Shown piece by piece: positions 34,524-43,575 of a stretch of DNA of 64,000 nt. Location: positions 150,303-214,302 of the forward strand of contig NZ_WHUG01000011.1 of the NCBI RefSeq assembly GCF_009380215.1, read 5' to 3'. This DNA is from Rugamonas aquatica. GTDB lineage: Bacteria > Pseudomonadota > Gammaproteobacteria > Burkholderiales > Burkholderiaceae_D. Every line of letters starts with the position of its first letter. Position 1 is the first letter of the stretch. Made by a program: the position numbers and the translations under genes. The notes beneath the pieces were generated by a model, which worked only from the letters and a program-made list of their open reading frames with translations, was not told the DNA's origin and ran no database searches.

Positions 34524-35797
34524 GCGCCTTCATCTTCCACCTTGGGCTGACGCTGATGCACTTCCTGTGGCAAGGCCTGCTGCTGGGCTGCGCCACCGCC
34601 GTCGCCCTGACACTGCTGCGCAACAGCCGCGCCGAATACCGCTACCTGGTGGCCTGCTCGGCGCTGCTGGCCTGTCTGTGCTGGCCGGCGCTTGAACTGT
34701 ATCAGCGCCTGAGCAGCGGCGGCGATACCACCGGCACGATCGGCGCATTCGGCGCCGGCATGCTGCGGCTGGCCGCGCAATCCATCGTCGGCAACAGCGA
34801 ACCGTTCGACCTGCGCGACTCGCTGCGCGAGATCGTCAGCCTGTGGGCCTTGTGCGCCATCGTGCTGTCATTGCGGATGATACTCGGCCTGTTGTGGATA
34901 GACCGCGCCGCCAAACAATGCGACTGCCAGCACCGCCAGGACCAGTTGCGCTGGGAGGCCAGCCTGTCCCGCCTCGCCGCTCGCTTCGGCATCAACCGCA
35001 AGGTGCAGCTGCGCATCGTCGACACGGTGTCCAGCCCTATCACCGCAGGCTTGTGGCGACCGATAGTGCTGCTGCCGGCCGCGCTGGTGGCGGGCATGCC
35101 GCCCGATCTGCTGGAGGCGCTGCTGGCGCACGAAATGGCGCACATCAAACGCCATGACTACCTGATTAACCTGCTTCAGAACGTGATCGAAACGCTGCTG
35201 TTCTACCACCCAGCCGTCTGGTGGATCTCACACCGCATCCGCATCGAACGCGAACTGATCGCAGACGATTTCGCAGCAAGGCAGCTCGGCGAACCGCGGC
35301 GTCTGGCCCTTGCACTTTCAGAGCTGGAGCGTCTCCAGTTCTCAACTCACCACCTGGCCCAAGCGGCCAATGGAGGAAATTTGATGGATCGTATTCAACG
35401 TCTGTGCCGCCCTGCCCCGCAGGCCCTGAACTGGAAAACCGCCGTGCCGATGCTGGGACTGGCGCTGGCCTGCATGTCGATTTACGCGGAGGCCGTGGCC
35501 GCCGACAAGGCCGCCGCGGAGACGGTACCCGCCCTGGCCGACTTCAGCACCTGCGAAAAGCCGAAATGGCCGGAGGGCGCCATGGCGCGCAAGGAAGCCG
35601 GCACCGTCACGCTGAAGTTCCTGATCGGCGTCGACGGCAAGTTCAAGAAATCGCAGGTGCAGAAATCCAGCGGCCACCAGGACCTGGACGAAGCGGCCCG
35701 CGCCGGCATCGAGAAGTGCGGTTTCAAGCCCGCCCTCAAAGCCGGCAAGCCGGTGGAATCGTGGATGCAGATGCAGTACGTCTGGGTGCCGGAGTAA
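34520..35797 (+). CDS. BlaR1-like M56 peptidase fused to a TonB-like C-terminal domain
   Basis: A 425-residue inner-membrane metallopeptidase. Several N-terminal membrane helices (about 5-60 and 105-125) precede the cytoplasmic zinc site His204-Glu-Met-Ala-His208 (LLAHEMAHIKRHDY), with the third ligand region ERELIADD near 244. A helix near 305-322 leads to the last 85 residues. These lack the penicillin-binding sensor domain of BlaR1 and instead look like a TonB C-terminal domain (EAGTVTLKFLIGVDGKF, LDEAARAGIEKCGFKPA). It probably cleaves the BlaI-type partner when it senses an envelope signal. The sensing mode is inferred. Confidence 0.85.
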   Translation: MSAFIFHLGLTLMHFLWQGLLLGCATAVALTLLRNSRAEYRYLVACSALLACLCWPALELYQRLSSGGDTTGTIGAFGAGMLRLAAQSIVGNSEPFDLRDSLREIVSLWALCAIVLSLRMILGLLWIDRAAKQCDCQHRQDQLRWEASLSRLAARFGINRKVQLRIVDTVSSPITAGLWRPIVLLPAALVAGMPPDLLEALLAHEMAHIKRHDYLINLLQNVIETLLFYHPAVWWISHRIRIERELIADDFAARQLGEPRRLALALSELERLQFSTHHLAQAANGGNLMDRIQRLCRPAPQALNWKTAVPMLGLALACMSIYAEAVAADKAAAETVPALADFSTCEKPKWPEGAMARKEAGTVTLKFLIGVDGKFKKSQVQKSSGHQDLDEAARAGIEKCGFKPALKAGKPVESWMQMQYVWVPE

Positions 35798-35799
35798 GC

Positions 35800-36663
35800 T
35801 CAGTGGGCAGGGCTTAACGCCATCCAGGCCAGGATGTCGGCGAAGATCTGCTCGCGATTGAGCTCATTGAAATTCTCGTGGTAGTTCTGCGGATGCCGCT
35901 GGTAGGTCAACAACGCCGGCGGCACCGATTTCAGCATCTTCTCGGCCGCATCGGCGTCGGCCAGCTTGTCGTCGCCGGCCACCACCGCGAACAGCGGATG
36001 CGTCCAAGCCGCCATGCGCGGCGCCAGCCCTTGCTGCGCATGGGTCAGCGCGTTGCCGAAGCGGACCGTGATCTCGGTGGCGCGGATGCCGTCGCGTTCA
36101 TCGTCGTAATGGCGGGCGGTGATGGTGCTGTCGTGGGTCAGCATGTCGGTCAACGGCGCCAGCGGCACCTTCATGCGCGGCGCCAGCGCGCCCAGCACGC
36201 CGGCCAGCGCCAGCAGCACCGGCGACACCTTGATCGCATTCACGTAGTACGGCGAGGACAGGATGAAGCCCTTGATGGCGGCATCGCCGGCAAAGTGGCC
36301 CAGGCCCAGGTGGGTGGCGATCAGCGCGCCCATCGAATGGCCCATCACATAGATCGGCACACCCGCATAATTCTGCTTGACCCACTGGAGGAAGGCGACG
36401 CTGTCGTCCAGGAAGACATGGAAGCCGGGGATGTCGACGCGGCGTGCGTCCTGGTGGCCGCACAAGTCGTAGGCCACGGTGGCGATGCCGTGCTGGCGGA
36501 AGTACAGTGCCGGCGTGACGTAGTCGCCGGCGTGCGCCATGCCGCCGTGGATGGCCAGGATCACCGCGCGCGGCGCAACGCCGGCAGGTTCCCAGATGTG
36601 GACGCGGCGCTCGGCCTGCGGGCCGGCGCGGAAGCTGGCCAGGCGGTCTTCGGCGAAGCGCAT
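35800..36663 (-). CDS. alpha/beta hydrolase, lysophospholipase-like
   Basis: A 287-residue serine hydrolase. The nucleophile elbow is YVMGHSMGALIATHLG, the oxyanion region is ILAIHGGMAHAGDY, and the late Asp and His are in VVAGDDKLAD and HPQNYHENFNE. It resembles the monoacylglycerol lipase or lysophospholipase group. The start at 36663 overlaps the preceding stop (ATGA); the longer open frame is only a shadow of that gene. No signal peptide, so it is cytoplasmic. Confidence 0.87.
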   Translation of the reverse strand: MRFAEDRLASFRAGPQAERRVHIWEPAGVAPRAVILAIHGGMAHAGDYVTPALYFRQHGIATVAYDLCGHQDARRVDIPGFHVFLDDSVAFLQWVKQNYAGVPIYVMGHSMGALIATHLGLGHFAGDAAIKGFILSSPYYVNAIKVSPVLLALAGVLGALAPRMKVPLAPLTDMLTHDSTITARHYDDERDGIRATEITVRFGNALTHAQQGLAPRMAAWTHPLFAVVAGDDKLADADAAEKMLKSVPPALLTYQRHPQNYHENFNELNREQIFADILAWMALSPAH

Positions 36664-37034
36664 CAGGCGATGATGCTCAGGTTGATGCCCATGTCGACGA
36701 ACAGCTTCAGGTCCGCCAGCGTGAAGTCCAGGCTGGGGGTAGCTTCGCCGCGCTCGGTCGTGAAGGAGATGCGCAGTTCGGCCGCCACATCGGAACGCTC
36801 GAAATGAATGCCGCGCGCCTTGCATTCGGCCAGGTAGTGGCGCAGCTGCTTGAGCAGCTCGTCCGGGTTCATGTCGGCGCCGAGCGCCACATAAAACCCG
36901 GAATCGATGCGTACCCGGCCGTCGGGCTTGACATCGCCCTTTTGCCAGTCGCTGTCCGGCTCCGTCGGCAGGCCGTCACGGATGTCGGCCAGGCCCTCGT
37001 CGTCGCCGTGGACCTTCATGGTTGCGATGTTCAT
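36663..37034 (-). CDS. DUF4279-like small protein
   Basis: A 123-residue acidic protein, weakly reminiscent of DUF4279. RIDSGFYVALGADMNPDELL and the ending FTLADLKLFVDMGINLSI suggest a ligand-poor beta/alpha fold. The function is unknown. It is coupled to the downstream hydrolase gene by ATGA overlap. The call rests only on pattern resemblance. Confidence 0.6.
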   Translation of the reverse strand: MNIATMKVHGDDEGLADIRDGLPTEPDSDWQKGDVKPDGRVRIDSGFYVALGADMNPDELLKQLRHYLAECKARGIHFERSDVAAELRISFTTERGEATPSLDFTLADLKLFVDMGINLSIIA

Positions 37035-37110
37035 GGATCAGCCCTTATCGTCTCAGGTATACCGAATAAGGTTACACCAAAGAAATTTCAAAGTCTAGCA
37101 ATATGGCTGG

Positions 37111-37776
37111 TTAGGCAATACCGTACTGGGTGCGGTAGGCGGCCACGGCGTCCTTGTATTGCAACAGCTGCGGGTCGGCGCCGGCTCCGTTCAGGTAGCT
37201 GAACAGGTCGTCCAGGTTGCCGATCGAGATCACCGGGATGTTGTAGGTCTGGGCCACTTCCTGCACCGCCGAGTTCGGCGACAGCTGGCCATCCTTGCCC
37301 GAGCGCTCCATGCGGTCCAGCGCGATCAGCACGGCGCATGGTTCGGCGCCGGCGGCGCGTATCATGTCCACCGATTCGCGCACCGAGGTGCCGGCCGAGA
37401 TCACGTCGTCGATGATGACGACCTTGCCTTGCAGCTTGGCGCCGACGATGGTGCCGCCTTCGCCGTGGTCCTTGGCTTCCTTGCGGTTGAAGGCGAACGA
37501 GGTGTTGCGGCCCTTGCCGGCCAGCGCGACCGCCGTGGCGGACGCCAGCGTGATGCCCTTGTAGGCGGGGCCGAACAGCATGTCGAACTCGACGCCGGAA
37601 TCCAGCAGCGTCTGCGCGTAAAACTGGGCCAGCTGGGCCAGCGTCGCGCCGTCATGGAACAGGCCGGCGTTGAAGAAGTACGGCGACTGGCGGCCGGCCT
37701 TGGTGGTGAAGTCGCCGAAGCGCAATACACCGGTCTGGACCGAAAACGCGATAAATTCCTGACGTAAGTTATTCAT
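37111..37776 (-). CDS. pyrE: orotate phosphoribosyltransferase
   Basis: A 221-residue enzyme of pyrimidine synthesis that joins orotate and PRPP to form OMP. The PRPP loop VVIIDDVISAGTS and the flexible catalytic loop region with NRKEAKDHGEGG are intact. Length is standard. It is divergent from xthA, with a 76-base spacer. Confidence 0.96.
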   Translation of the reverse strand: MNNLRQEFIAFSVQTGVLRFGDFTTKAGRQSPYFFNAGLFHDGATLAQLAQFYAQTLLDSGVEFDMLFGPAYKGITLASATAVALAGKGRNTSFAFNRKEAKDHGEGGTIVGAKLQGKVVIIDDVISAGTSVRESVDMIRAAGAEPCAVLIALDRMERSGKDGQLSPNSAVQEVAQTYNIPVISIGNLDDLFSYLNGAGADPQLLQYKDAVAAYRTQYGIA

Positions 37777-37852
37777 AATGCCTCATTTCTGTAAAGTGCC
37801 TGTATTTTAACGCTACACTAACGCATTCCAAAATTTCCGCACCGATACCGCC

Positions 37853-38620
37853 ATGCCAAAAATCATCTCCGCCAATCTGAACGGCATCCGCTCCGCCTCC
37901 AGCAAGGGCTTTTTCAAATGGATGGCCAACCAGGACGCCGATTTCGTCTGCGTCCAGGAACTGAAGGCGCAAGCGCCGGACATGACGCCTGAATTCCTCA
38001 ATCCGGGCGGCTACCATGGCCATTTCCACTATGCCGAGAAAAAAGGCTATTCCGGTACCGGCGTCTACAGCAAGGTCGAGCCGGACCGCGTGGTGATCGG
38101 CTTCGGTTCGCCGGAGTTCGATGCCGAGGGCCGCTATGTGCGTTGCGATTTCGGCAATCTGACGGTGATTTCCGTGTACTGCCCGTCCGGCTCGTCGGGT
38201 CCGGAGCGCCAGGAAGCCAAGTTCCGCTTCATGGACCTGTTCCTGCCGCACCTGCAAGCCTTGCACGCCGAGGGCCGCGAAGTGGTCATCTGCGGCGACT
38301 GGAACATCGCGCACAAAGAGATCGACCTGAAGAACTGGAAGGGCAACAAGAAGAATTCCGGCTTCCTGCCGGAAGAGCGCGAGTGGATGACGCGCATCTT
38401 CGACGAAGTCGGCTACGTCGACGTGCATCGCGGCCTCGATCCGCGCGAAGAGCAGTACACGTGGTGGAGCAACCGCGGCCAGGCGTATGCAAAGAACGTC
38501 GGCTGGCGCATCGACTACCACGTCGCCACCCCGGGCATCGCCGCCAAGGCCACCACGGTCGCGATCTACAAGGAAGAGAAGTTCTCCGACCACGCGCCGC
38601 TGACCATCACCTACGCCTAA
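37853..38620 (+). CDS. xthA: exodeoxyribonuclease III
   Basis: A 255-residue AP endonuclease/3'-5' exonuclease. The metal ligand Glu36 is in VCVQELKAQ, the catalytic set is in CGDWNIAHKEIDL, and the terminal Asp-His is in SDHAPLTI. It acts in base-excision repair. The following 90 bases contain a long inverted repeat. Confidence 0.95.
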   Translation: MPKIISANLNGIRSASSKGFFKWMANQDADFVCVQELKAQAPDMTPEFLNPGGYHGHFHYAEKKGYSGTGVYSKVEPDRVVIGFGSPEFDAEGRYVRCDFGNLTVISVYCPSGSSGPERQEAKFRFMDLFLPHLQALHAEGREVVICGDWNIAHKEIDLKNWKGNKKNSGFLPEEREWMTRIFDEVGYVDVHRGLDPREEQYTWWSNRGQAYAKNVGWRIDYHVATPGIAAKATTVAIYKEEKFSDHAPLTITYA

Positions 38621-38625
38621 CCCAC

Positions 38626-38711
38626 TGGGGTCAAGTCTGACATTTGGACACGAACTCTGCCTTAGCGGCCACGAAGGCAGAGCTCGTGTCCAAATGTCAG
38701 ACTTGACCCCA
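38626..38711. repeat. long inverted repeat between xthA and pseudouridine synthase gene
   Basis: The two 38-base arms differ at one position and flank a 10-base loop; the outer ends are TGGGGTCAAG and CTTGACCCCA. It separates convergent genes and could act as a two-way terminator. The arm sequence GTCTGACATTTGGACAC looks like a dispersed family, perhaps mobilised by a RAYT-type transposase elsewhere in the genome. No transposase is present here. Confidence 0.9.
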
Positions 38712-38713
38712 CT

Positions 38714-39601
38714 TTATAAGCTGCGGCGGCTGCGGAATTCGCGTGGCTCGCCGCTCAGCGGGTCGGTGAAGGCGATGCGGCGGGCCAGTAGTTTCAAGGG
38801 CTGGGAGACGTCGTCCTGCTTGCACGGCAGCGCCACCGGATAGAACGCGTCGTTGATGATGGGGATGCCCAGCGACGACAGATGCACGCGCAACTGGTGC
38901 TTGCGGCCGGTGTGCGGATGCAGCCGGTACAAGGTGCAGTCGGCGCGGTGCTCGATGACGTCGATCAGCGTTTCCGAATTGGGCTCGCCCGGCTCTTCCT
39001 TCATGATGAAGAACTTGTCGCCGTCCACCATGCGGCTGCGGTACGTGAACGGGAATTCGCGGCCGTGCAGACGCGGCGCCAGCGCCTCGTACTCCTTCTC
39101 GATCACGCGCTTCTGGAACATCGACTGATAAGCGCCACGGCTCTCCTGCCGGCGCGAGAAGATCACCACGCCGGCCGTCTCGCGGTCCAGCCGGTGGATG
39201 GGCGTCAAATCCTGCTCGCCCAGCTTTTTCTTCAGCCGCACCAGCAGCGTCTCATGCAGGAAGCGGCCGGTCGGTATCATCGGCAGGAAGTGCGGCTTGT
39301 CGACCACCACCAGATGCTCGTCCATGAACAGCACTTCTTCCTCGAACGGAATCGGCGTCTCGGCCTCCAGCTCGCGGTAGTAGAAGATGCGCATGCCGCG
39401 CTTGTAGGCGCTGTGCGGCGACAGCGGATTGCCGTCGCCGTCCACCACATCGTTGCGCGCCATGCGTGCGCGCCAGTCGGCTTCCGTCACGTCGGGATAG
39501 CGCGCCACCAGAAAGGTCAGCAGGTCCGGCCACTGCCCTTCCGGCAGCCACAGATAGCTGGGCGCGACACCGTCGCGCATGGGCAGCGGAGGACGCGACA
39601 T
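38714..39601 (-). CDS. RluA family pseudouridine synthase
   Basis: A 295-residue enzyme. The catalytic Asp is in LTPIHRLDRETAGVVIFS, and the RluA fold is supported by VVVDKPHFLPMIPTG and RLHPHTGRKHQLRVHLS. It isomerises uridine in rRNA or tRNA; the target is not readable. The ATG at 39601 overlaps the M48 stop (TAATG). The longer open frame reaching 39790 is antisense noise. Confidence 0.9.
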   Translation of the reverse strand: MSRPPLPMRDGVAPSYLWLPEGQWPDLLTFLVARYPDVTEADWRARMARNDVVDGDGNPLSPHSAYKRGMRIFYYRELEAETPIPFEEEVLFMDEHLVVVDKPHFLPMIPTGRFLHETLLVRLKKKLGEQDLTPIHRLDRETAGVVIFSRRQESRGAYQSMFQKRVIEKEYEALAPRLHGREFPFTYRSRMVDGDKFFIMKEEPGEPNSETLIDVIEHRADCTLYRLHPHTGRKHQLRVHLSSLGIPIINDAFYPVALPCKQDDVSQPLKLLARRIAFTDPLSGEPREFRSRRSL

Positions 39602-40494
39602 TATGAGCGCGGCAGCGCCAGCGAATGGTAGGCCGGCAGCGCGTTCGGATCCAGGCCCTTGGCGCGCGCGTACACCGGCAGCACTAGGTACATATTCTTG
39701 TTCATGTCGTCGATGCGCTTGCTGCCGCTGGGGTGCGTGGACAGGAAGGGCAAGGGCTGGCTCTTGTTCACCGCCCCCATCTTCTGCCACAGCGCGACGC
39801 CGGCGCGCGGATCGTAGCCTGCGCGTGCCGCCAGATCCAGGCCGACCAGGTCGGCCTCGCTCTCGTCGCCGCGCGAGAAGCTCAGCGCCGCGCCCTGCGC
39901 CACCATGCCGGCCGCCGCATCGCCCAGACGCGGGTCGACGCCGAAGTAGGCCGAGCCGACGGCGCCCAGGATGCGCGTACCGACCGAGGTGATGGTGTTC
40001 TTGCCCGCCTGCTCGCGCGCGTGCTCGCGCAGCGCGTGGGCGATCTCGTGGCCCATGACCATCGCCACTTCGTCGTCGGTCAGATTGAGCTTGGTCAGGA
40101 TGCCGTTATAGAAGGCGATGCGGCCGCCCGGCATGCAGAAGGCGTTCACCGTCGGCGAATTGAGCAGGTTGACTTCCCACTTCCAGTTGGCGGCGTCCGG
40201 GTTCCAGCGCGCGGTGAACGGGATCAGGCGCTTGGCGATGGCACGCAGGCGTATCAGCTGCGGGTTGCGCTCGGTGGCGACAGCGTCTTTCTGGTGGGCC
40301 TGGGCCAGCATCTGGTCGTATTGCAGCTTGGACTGCTGGTCGAACTGGCGGGCGTCTCCGCCCAGGCCGCGCAGGCGCGACATGCTGCTGACGGGGATGC
40401 CGTCGTCCTGGCCGTGGGCCGCGACGGGCGCGGTGGCGGCGGCGGACCAGCAGGCCAGCGCCAGCAAGGCGGCGTTTAATTTAAGCTTTTTCAT
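39601..40494 (-). CDS. M48 family zinc metalloprotease
   Basis: A 297-residue exported protease with signal peptide. The zinc motif is MVMGHEIAHALREHARE, and the third ligand Glu is in GDESEADLVGLDLAA. It resembles BepA/LoiP-type periplasmic proteases that maintain outer-membrane protein quality, although it lacks the long TPR tail of BepA. It starts 14 bases inside the end of the AmpG-like gene and is coupled to the pseudouridine synthase gene. Confidence 0.9.
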   Translation of the reverse strand: MKKLKLNAALLALACWSAAATAPVAAHGQDDGIPVSSMSRLRGLGGDARQFDQQSKLQYDQMLAQAHQKDAVATERNPQLIRLRAIAKRLIPFTARWNPDAANWKWEVNLLNSPTVNAFCMPGGRIAFYNGILTKLNLTDDEVAMVMGHEIAHALREHAREQAGKNTITSVGTRILGAVGSAYFGVDPRLGDAAAGMVAQGAALSFSRGDESEADLVGLDLAARAGYDPRAGVALWQKMGAVNKSQPLPFLSTHPSGSKRIDDMNKNMYLVLPVYARAKGLDPNALPAYHSLALPRS

Positions 40495-41737
40495 TCCGGG
40501 TATTCCAAGGGGCGATTTTAGGCAGCATCATCATGGCAGGAAACGCCAGGATAAAGCACACGATAAAGAACCAGAACCAGCCGGTTTCCGCCACAATATA
40601 ACCTACCGAGGAGTTGATGAATGTGCGCGGCACCGCGGCCAGGCTGGAAAATAAAGCGTATTGGGTGGCAGTGTAGCGCGGATCGGTGGCACGGGACATG
40701 AAGGCCACCAGGGCCGCCGCGCCCAGCCCCAGGCTGGCGAAGGCTTCGAAGCCGAAGACGGCGCTCAGCAGCAGCGGATCGGGGCCGGTCTTGGCCAGCC
40801 AGGCGAAGCCCAGAATCGCCACAGCCTGCAGCACGCCGAACACCCACAGTGCGCGGTTGATGCCCAGCTTAATCATCCAGATGCCGCCGACAGCGCCGCC
40901 GGCCAGCGCCGCCCACCAGCCGGTGGCGTTGGCCGCGAGGCCGATCTGCTTGGTGGTGAAGCCGATATCGAGGAAGAATTTGGTCGACAGCGCGGTCGCC
41001 ATGCTGTCGCCGATTTTGTAGAGCAGCACGAAGCCGATAATCAGCAAGGCCTGGTTCCAGCCGTCGCGCTGGACGAACTCGCGGAACGGCAGCACCACGG
41101 CTTCCTGCAGGTTCTTCGGCGGCGCGCCATACACGGCGGGTTCCTTGGCCAGCAGCGTGCACACAAAGCCCGGCAGCATGAAAGCGGCGACAATCCAGAA
41201 CACGGCCTGCCACGGCATGCTGTCCGCCAGCACCAGCCCCAGCGCGCTCGGTATCAGGCTGGCGGCCTTGTAGGCGTTGACGATGATGGCCGCGCCCAGG
41301 CCCTGCTCATTCTCGCTCAGTATCTCGCGGCGGTAGGCGTCGATCACCACGTCCTGGCTGGCCGACAGGAAGGCGATCAGGAACACGGCGCCGGCGATCA
41401 GCGTCAGTTCCAGTTTCGGGTCCAGCATGCCCAGGCCGCCGATCACCAGGAACAGCGCCAGCTGCGTGGCCGCCATCCAGCCGCGCCGGCGGCCCAGCGA
41501 GCCGATGGCGTAGCGGTCCATGAACGGCGCCCACAGGAACTTGAAGGTGTACGGGAAGGTCACCAGCGCGAACAGGCCCAGCGCCTTCACGTCCAGCCCG
41601 GACTTGGCCAGCCACGCCTGCATCAGGTAGATCAGCGTGTACAGCGGCAGGCCGGAGCTGAAGCCCAGGAACAGGATGGAGACGGTGCGGCCGTTCAGGT
41701 AGGTGCGCCAGCCGGGTTGCTGTTCCTGGATCGTCAT
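40481..41737 (-). CDS. ampG: AmpG-like major facilitator permease
   Basis: A 418-residue 12-helix transporter. The start region LNGRTVSILFLGFSSGLPLYTL and FLWAPFMDRYA match AmpG, which imports anhydromuropeptides for recycling. The ATG at 41737 overlaps the metW stop (TGATG); the TTG at 41740 is ignored. Location next to a protease and metW is typical for the order. Some AmpG relatives carry other substrates, so the function is probable rather than certain. Confidence 0.85.
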   Translation of the reverse strand: MTIQEQQPGWRTYLNGRTVSILFLGFSSGLPLYTLIYLMQAWLAKSGLDVKALGLFALVTFPYTFKFLWAPFMDRYAIGSLGRRRGWMAATQLALFLVIGGLGMLDPKLELTLIAGAVFLIAFLSASQDVVIDAYRREILSENEQGLGAAIIVNAYKAASLIPSALGLVLADSMPWQAVFWIVAAFMLPGFVCTLLAKEPAVYGAPPKNLQEAVVLPFREFVQRDGWNQALLIIGFVLLYKIGDSMATALSTKFFLDIGFTTKQIGLAANATGWWAALAGGAVGGIWMIKLGINRALWVFGVLQAVAILGFAWLAKTGPDPLLLSAVFGFEAFASLGLGAAALVAFMSRATDPRYTATQYALFSSLAAVPRTFINSSVGYIVAETGWFWFFIVCFILAFPAMMMLPKIAPWNTRNEKA

Positions 41738-42348
41738 CAATGGCTTGCCTTTTTACGCAGTCGGAACACGGCGAGGTCGCCGCGCAGGTTGGGGAGGAAG
41801 GAGACGCGCTGGCCTTCCGCCAGCGCCACGCAGTCGATCACCTCCAGGCCACACTCCACCGCCAGGTCGCGGAAGTCGTTGATGGTGGCGCAGCGCACGT
41901 TGGGCGTGTCGTACCATTCGTACGGCAGCGATTCCGACACCGGCATGCGGCCCTTCAGCAAGGCCACGCGGTGCGGCCAGTAGGCGAAGTTGGGGAAGGA
42001 GACGATGGCCTCCTTGCCGACGCGGACGATGTCGCGCAGCAGCGGCTCCACGTGTTTCATCATCTGCAGCGACGACAGGCACAGCACCGTGTCGAAGCTG
42101 TTGTCGCCGAAGAGCGCAAGGCCGTTCTCCATGTCCTGCTGGATCACGCGTACGCCTCGCTTGGTGGAGTCGAGCACCTTGTCGTCGGCGATCTCGATGC
42201 CGTAGCCGCTGCACTGCTTGTCGCTTTGCAGATAGTCCATCATGACGCCGTCGCCGCAGCCGACATCGAGCACGTGCGCGTTCTCGGGCACCCAGTGGGC
42301 GATGAAGGCCAGGTCCGGCCGGGCGCTGCTTAAATCGTTGAAGTTCAT
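41737..42348 (-). CDS. metW: methionine biosynthesis protein MetW
   Basis: A 203-residue class I methyltransferase-fold protein with SAM motif VLDVGCGDGVMMDYL and a PNVRCATINDFRDLA end. In Proteobacteria it is paired with MetX, and it is needed for methionine synthesis or for MetX activity in several species. It overlaps metX by 4 bases. Confidence 0.93.
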   Translation of the reverse strand: MNFNDLSSARPDLAFIAHWVPENAHVLDVGCGDGVMMDYLQSDKQCSGYGIEIADDKVLDSTKRGVRVIQQDMENGLALFGDNSFDTVLCLSSLQMMKHVEPLLRDIVRVGKEAIVSFPNFAYWPHRVALLKGRMPVSESLPYEWYDTPNVRCATINDFRDLAVECGLEVIDCVALAEGQRVSFLPNLRGDLAVFRLRKKASH

Positions 42349-43499
42349 GCTGCCGCTTCCTTGTTAATGTCGTTCCACACCTGCTCGTAATAGGCGCGCA
42401 CCAGCTTCATGTAGCGCGCGTCCTCCAGCAGGAAGGCGTCGTGGCCGTGCGGCGCATCGATCTCCGCGTACGTCACCTGGCGGCGGTTGCAGATCAGCGC
42501 CTGCACGATCTCCTGGCTACGCTCCGGCGAGAAGCGCCAGTCGGTGGTGAACGAGGCCAGGAAGAACTTGGCCTTGGTGTGGCTGAGGGTCTTGGCCAGG
42601 TCGCCGCCGTGCGCGCGCGCCGGGTCGAAATAGTCGAGCGCCTTGGTAATCAGCAGATAGGTGTTGGCGTCGAAGTATTCGCTGAACTTGTCGCCCTGGT
42701 AGCGCAGGTAGGATTCGATTTCGAAGTCGACGCCGAAGCCGAATTTGTAGTCGCCCGCCTCTGCGGAGTCGCGCAGCTTGCGGCCGAACTTCTCGGCCAT
42801 GTCGTCGTCCGACAGATAGGTGATGTGGCCGACCATGCGCGCCACGCGCAGGCCGTTTTTCGGCACCACGCCGTGTTCGTAGAAATCGCCGCCGTGGTAG
42901 TCGGGGTCCGACAGGATGGCCTGGCGGGCCACGTCGTTGAAGGCGATGTTCTGCGCCGACAGCTTGGCGGTCGAGGCGATCACCACGCAGTGGCGCAGGC
43001 GGTCCGGGTACATGATGGACCAGGCCAGCGCCTGCATGCCGCCCAGCGAGCCGCCCATGACGGCGGCGAACTGCGTGATACCCAGTTCGTCGGCCAGGCG
43101 CGCCTGGGCATTGACCCAGTCCTCCACCGTGACCACCGGGAAGGCCGCGCCGTAAGGCTTGCCGCTGGCGGGGTTGACGTGCATCGGTCCCGTCGAGCCG
43201 AAGCAGGAGCCGAGGTTGTTGATGCCGATGACGAAGAACTTGTCGGTGTCGAGCGACTTGCCCGGGCCGACCATATTGTCCCACCAGCCCTGGCTTTTCG
43301 GCTGGCCTTCGTATTCGCCGGCCACATGGTGCGAAGCGTTGAGCGCATGGCAGACCAGCACCGCGTTCGATTTGTCGGCATTGAGGGTGCCGTAGGTTTC
43401 ATACATCAACATGTAGTCGCGCAGCGACGCGCCGCTTTGCAGCGGCAGCGGCTGCGCGAAATGCATGGTTTGCGGAGTAACGTATCCTAAGGATGGCAT
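42345..43499 (-). CDS. metX: homoserine O-acyltransferase MetX
   Basis: A 384-residue alpha/beta hydrolase-fold enzyme. The nucleophile is in MGGSLGGMQAL, with the late Asp/His in a YAEIDAPHGHDAFLLE segment. It acylates homoserine as the first step of methionine synthesis. In many Proteobacteria with the metX-metW pair the donor is succinyl-CoA, so O-succinyltransferase is likely but not certain. The start at 43499 (MPSLGYVTPQ) is typical, and the longer frame is not needed. Confidence 0.94.
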   Translation of the reverse strand: MPSLGYVTPQTMHFAQPLPLQSGASLRDYMLMYETYGTLNADKSNAVLVCHALNASHHVAGEYEGQPKSQGWWDNMVGPGKSLDTDKFFVIGINNLGSCFGSTGPMHVNPASGKPYGAAFPVVTVEDWVNAQARLADELGITQFAAVMGGSLGGMQALAWSIMYPDRLRHCVVIASTAKLSAQNIAFNDVARQAILSDPDYHGGDFYEHGVVPKNGLRVARMVGHITYLSDDDMAEKFGRKLRDSAEAGDYKFGFGVDFEIESYLRYQGDKFSEYFDANTYLLITKALDYFDPARAHGGDLAKTLSHTKAKFFLASFTTDWRFSPERSQEIVQALICNRRQVTYAEIDAPHGHDAFLLEDARYMKLVRAYYEQVWNDINKEAAA

Positions 43500-43545
43500 T
43501 GTGGTTTGGTTTTTATAGGGGTCGGCCCCGCGGGCCATCTATCAA

Positions 43546-43572
43546 GGTGGGACCGCGAGGATGGGTCCCACC
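43546..43572 (-). terminator. hairpin after ptsI
   Basis: The perfect arms GGTGGGACC and GGTCCCACC flank a 9-base loop, beginning 3 bases after the ptsI stop. No U-run follows, so it is a weak or factor-assisted terminator, or an mRNA-stabilising stem, between ptsI and metX. Confidence 0.5.
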
Positions 43573-43575
43573 GAC

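Noticed and set aside
35800..36825. N-terminally extended form of the alpha/beta hydrolase (341 residues)
   Set aside because: The extra part is out-of-frame translation of the DUF4279-like gene. The ATGA overlap at 36663 gives a start consistent with the hydrolase fold.
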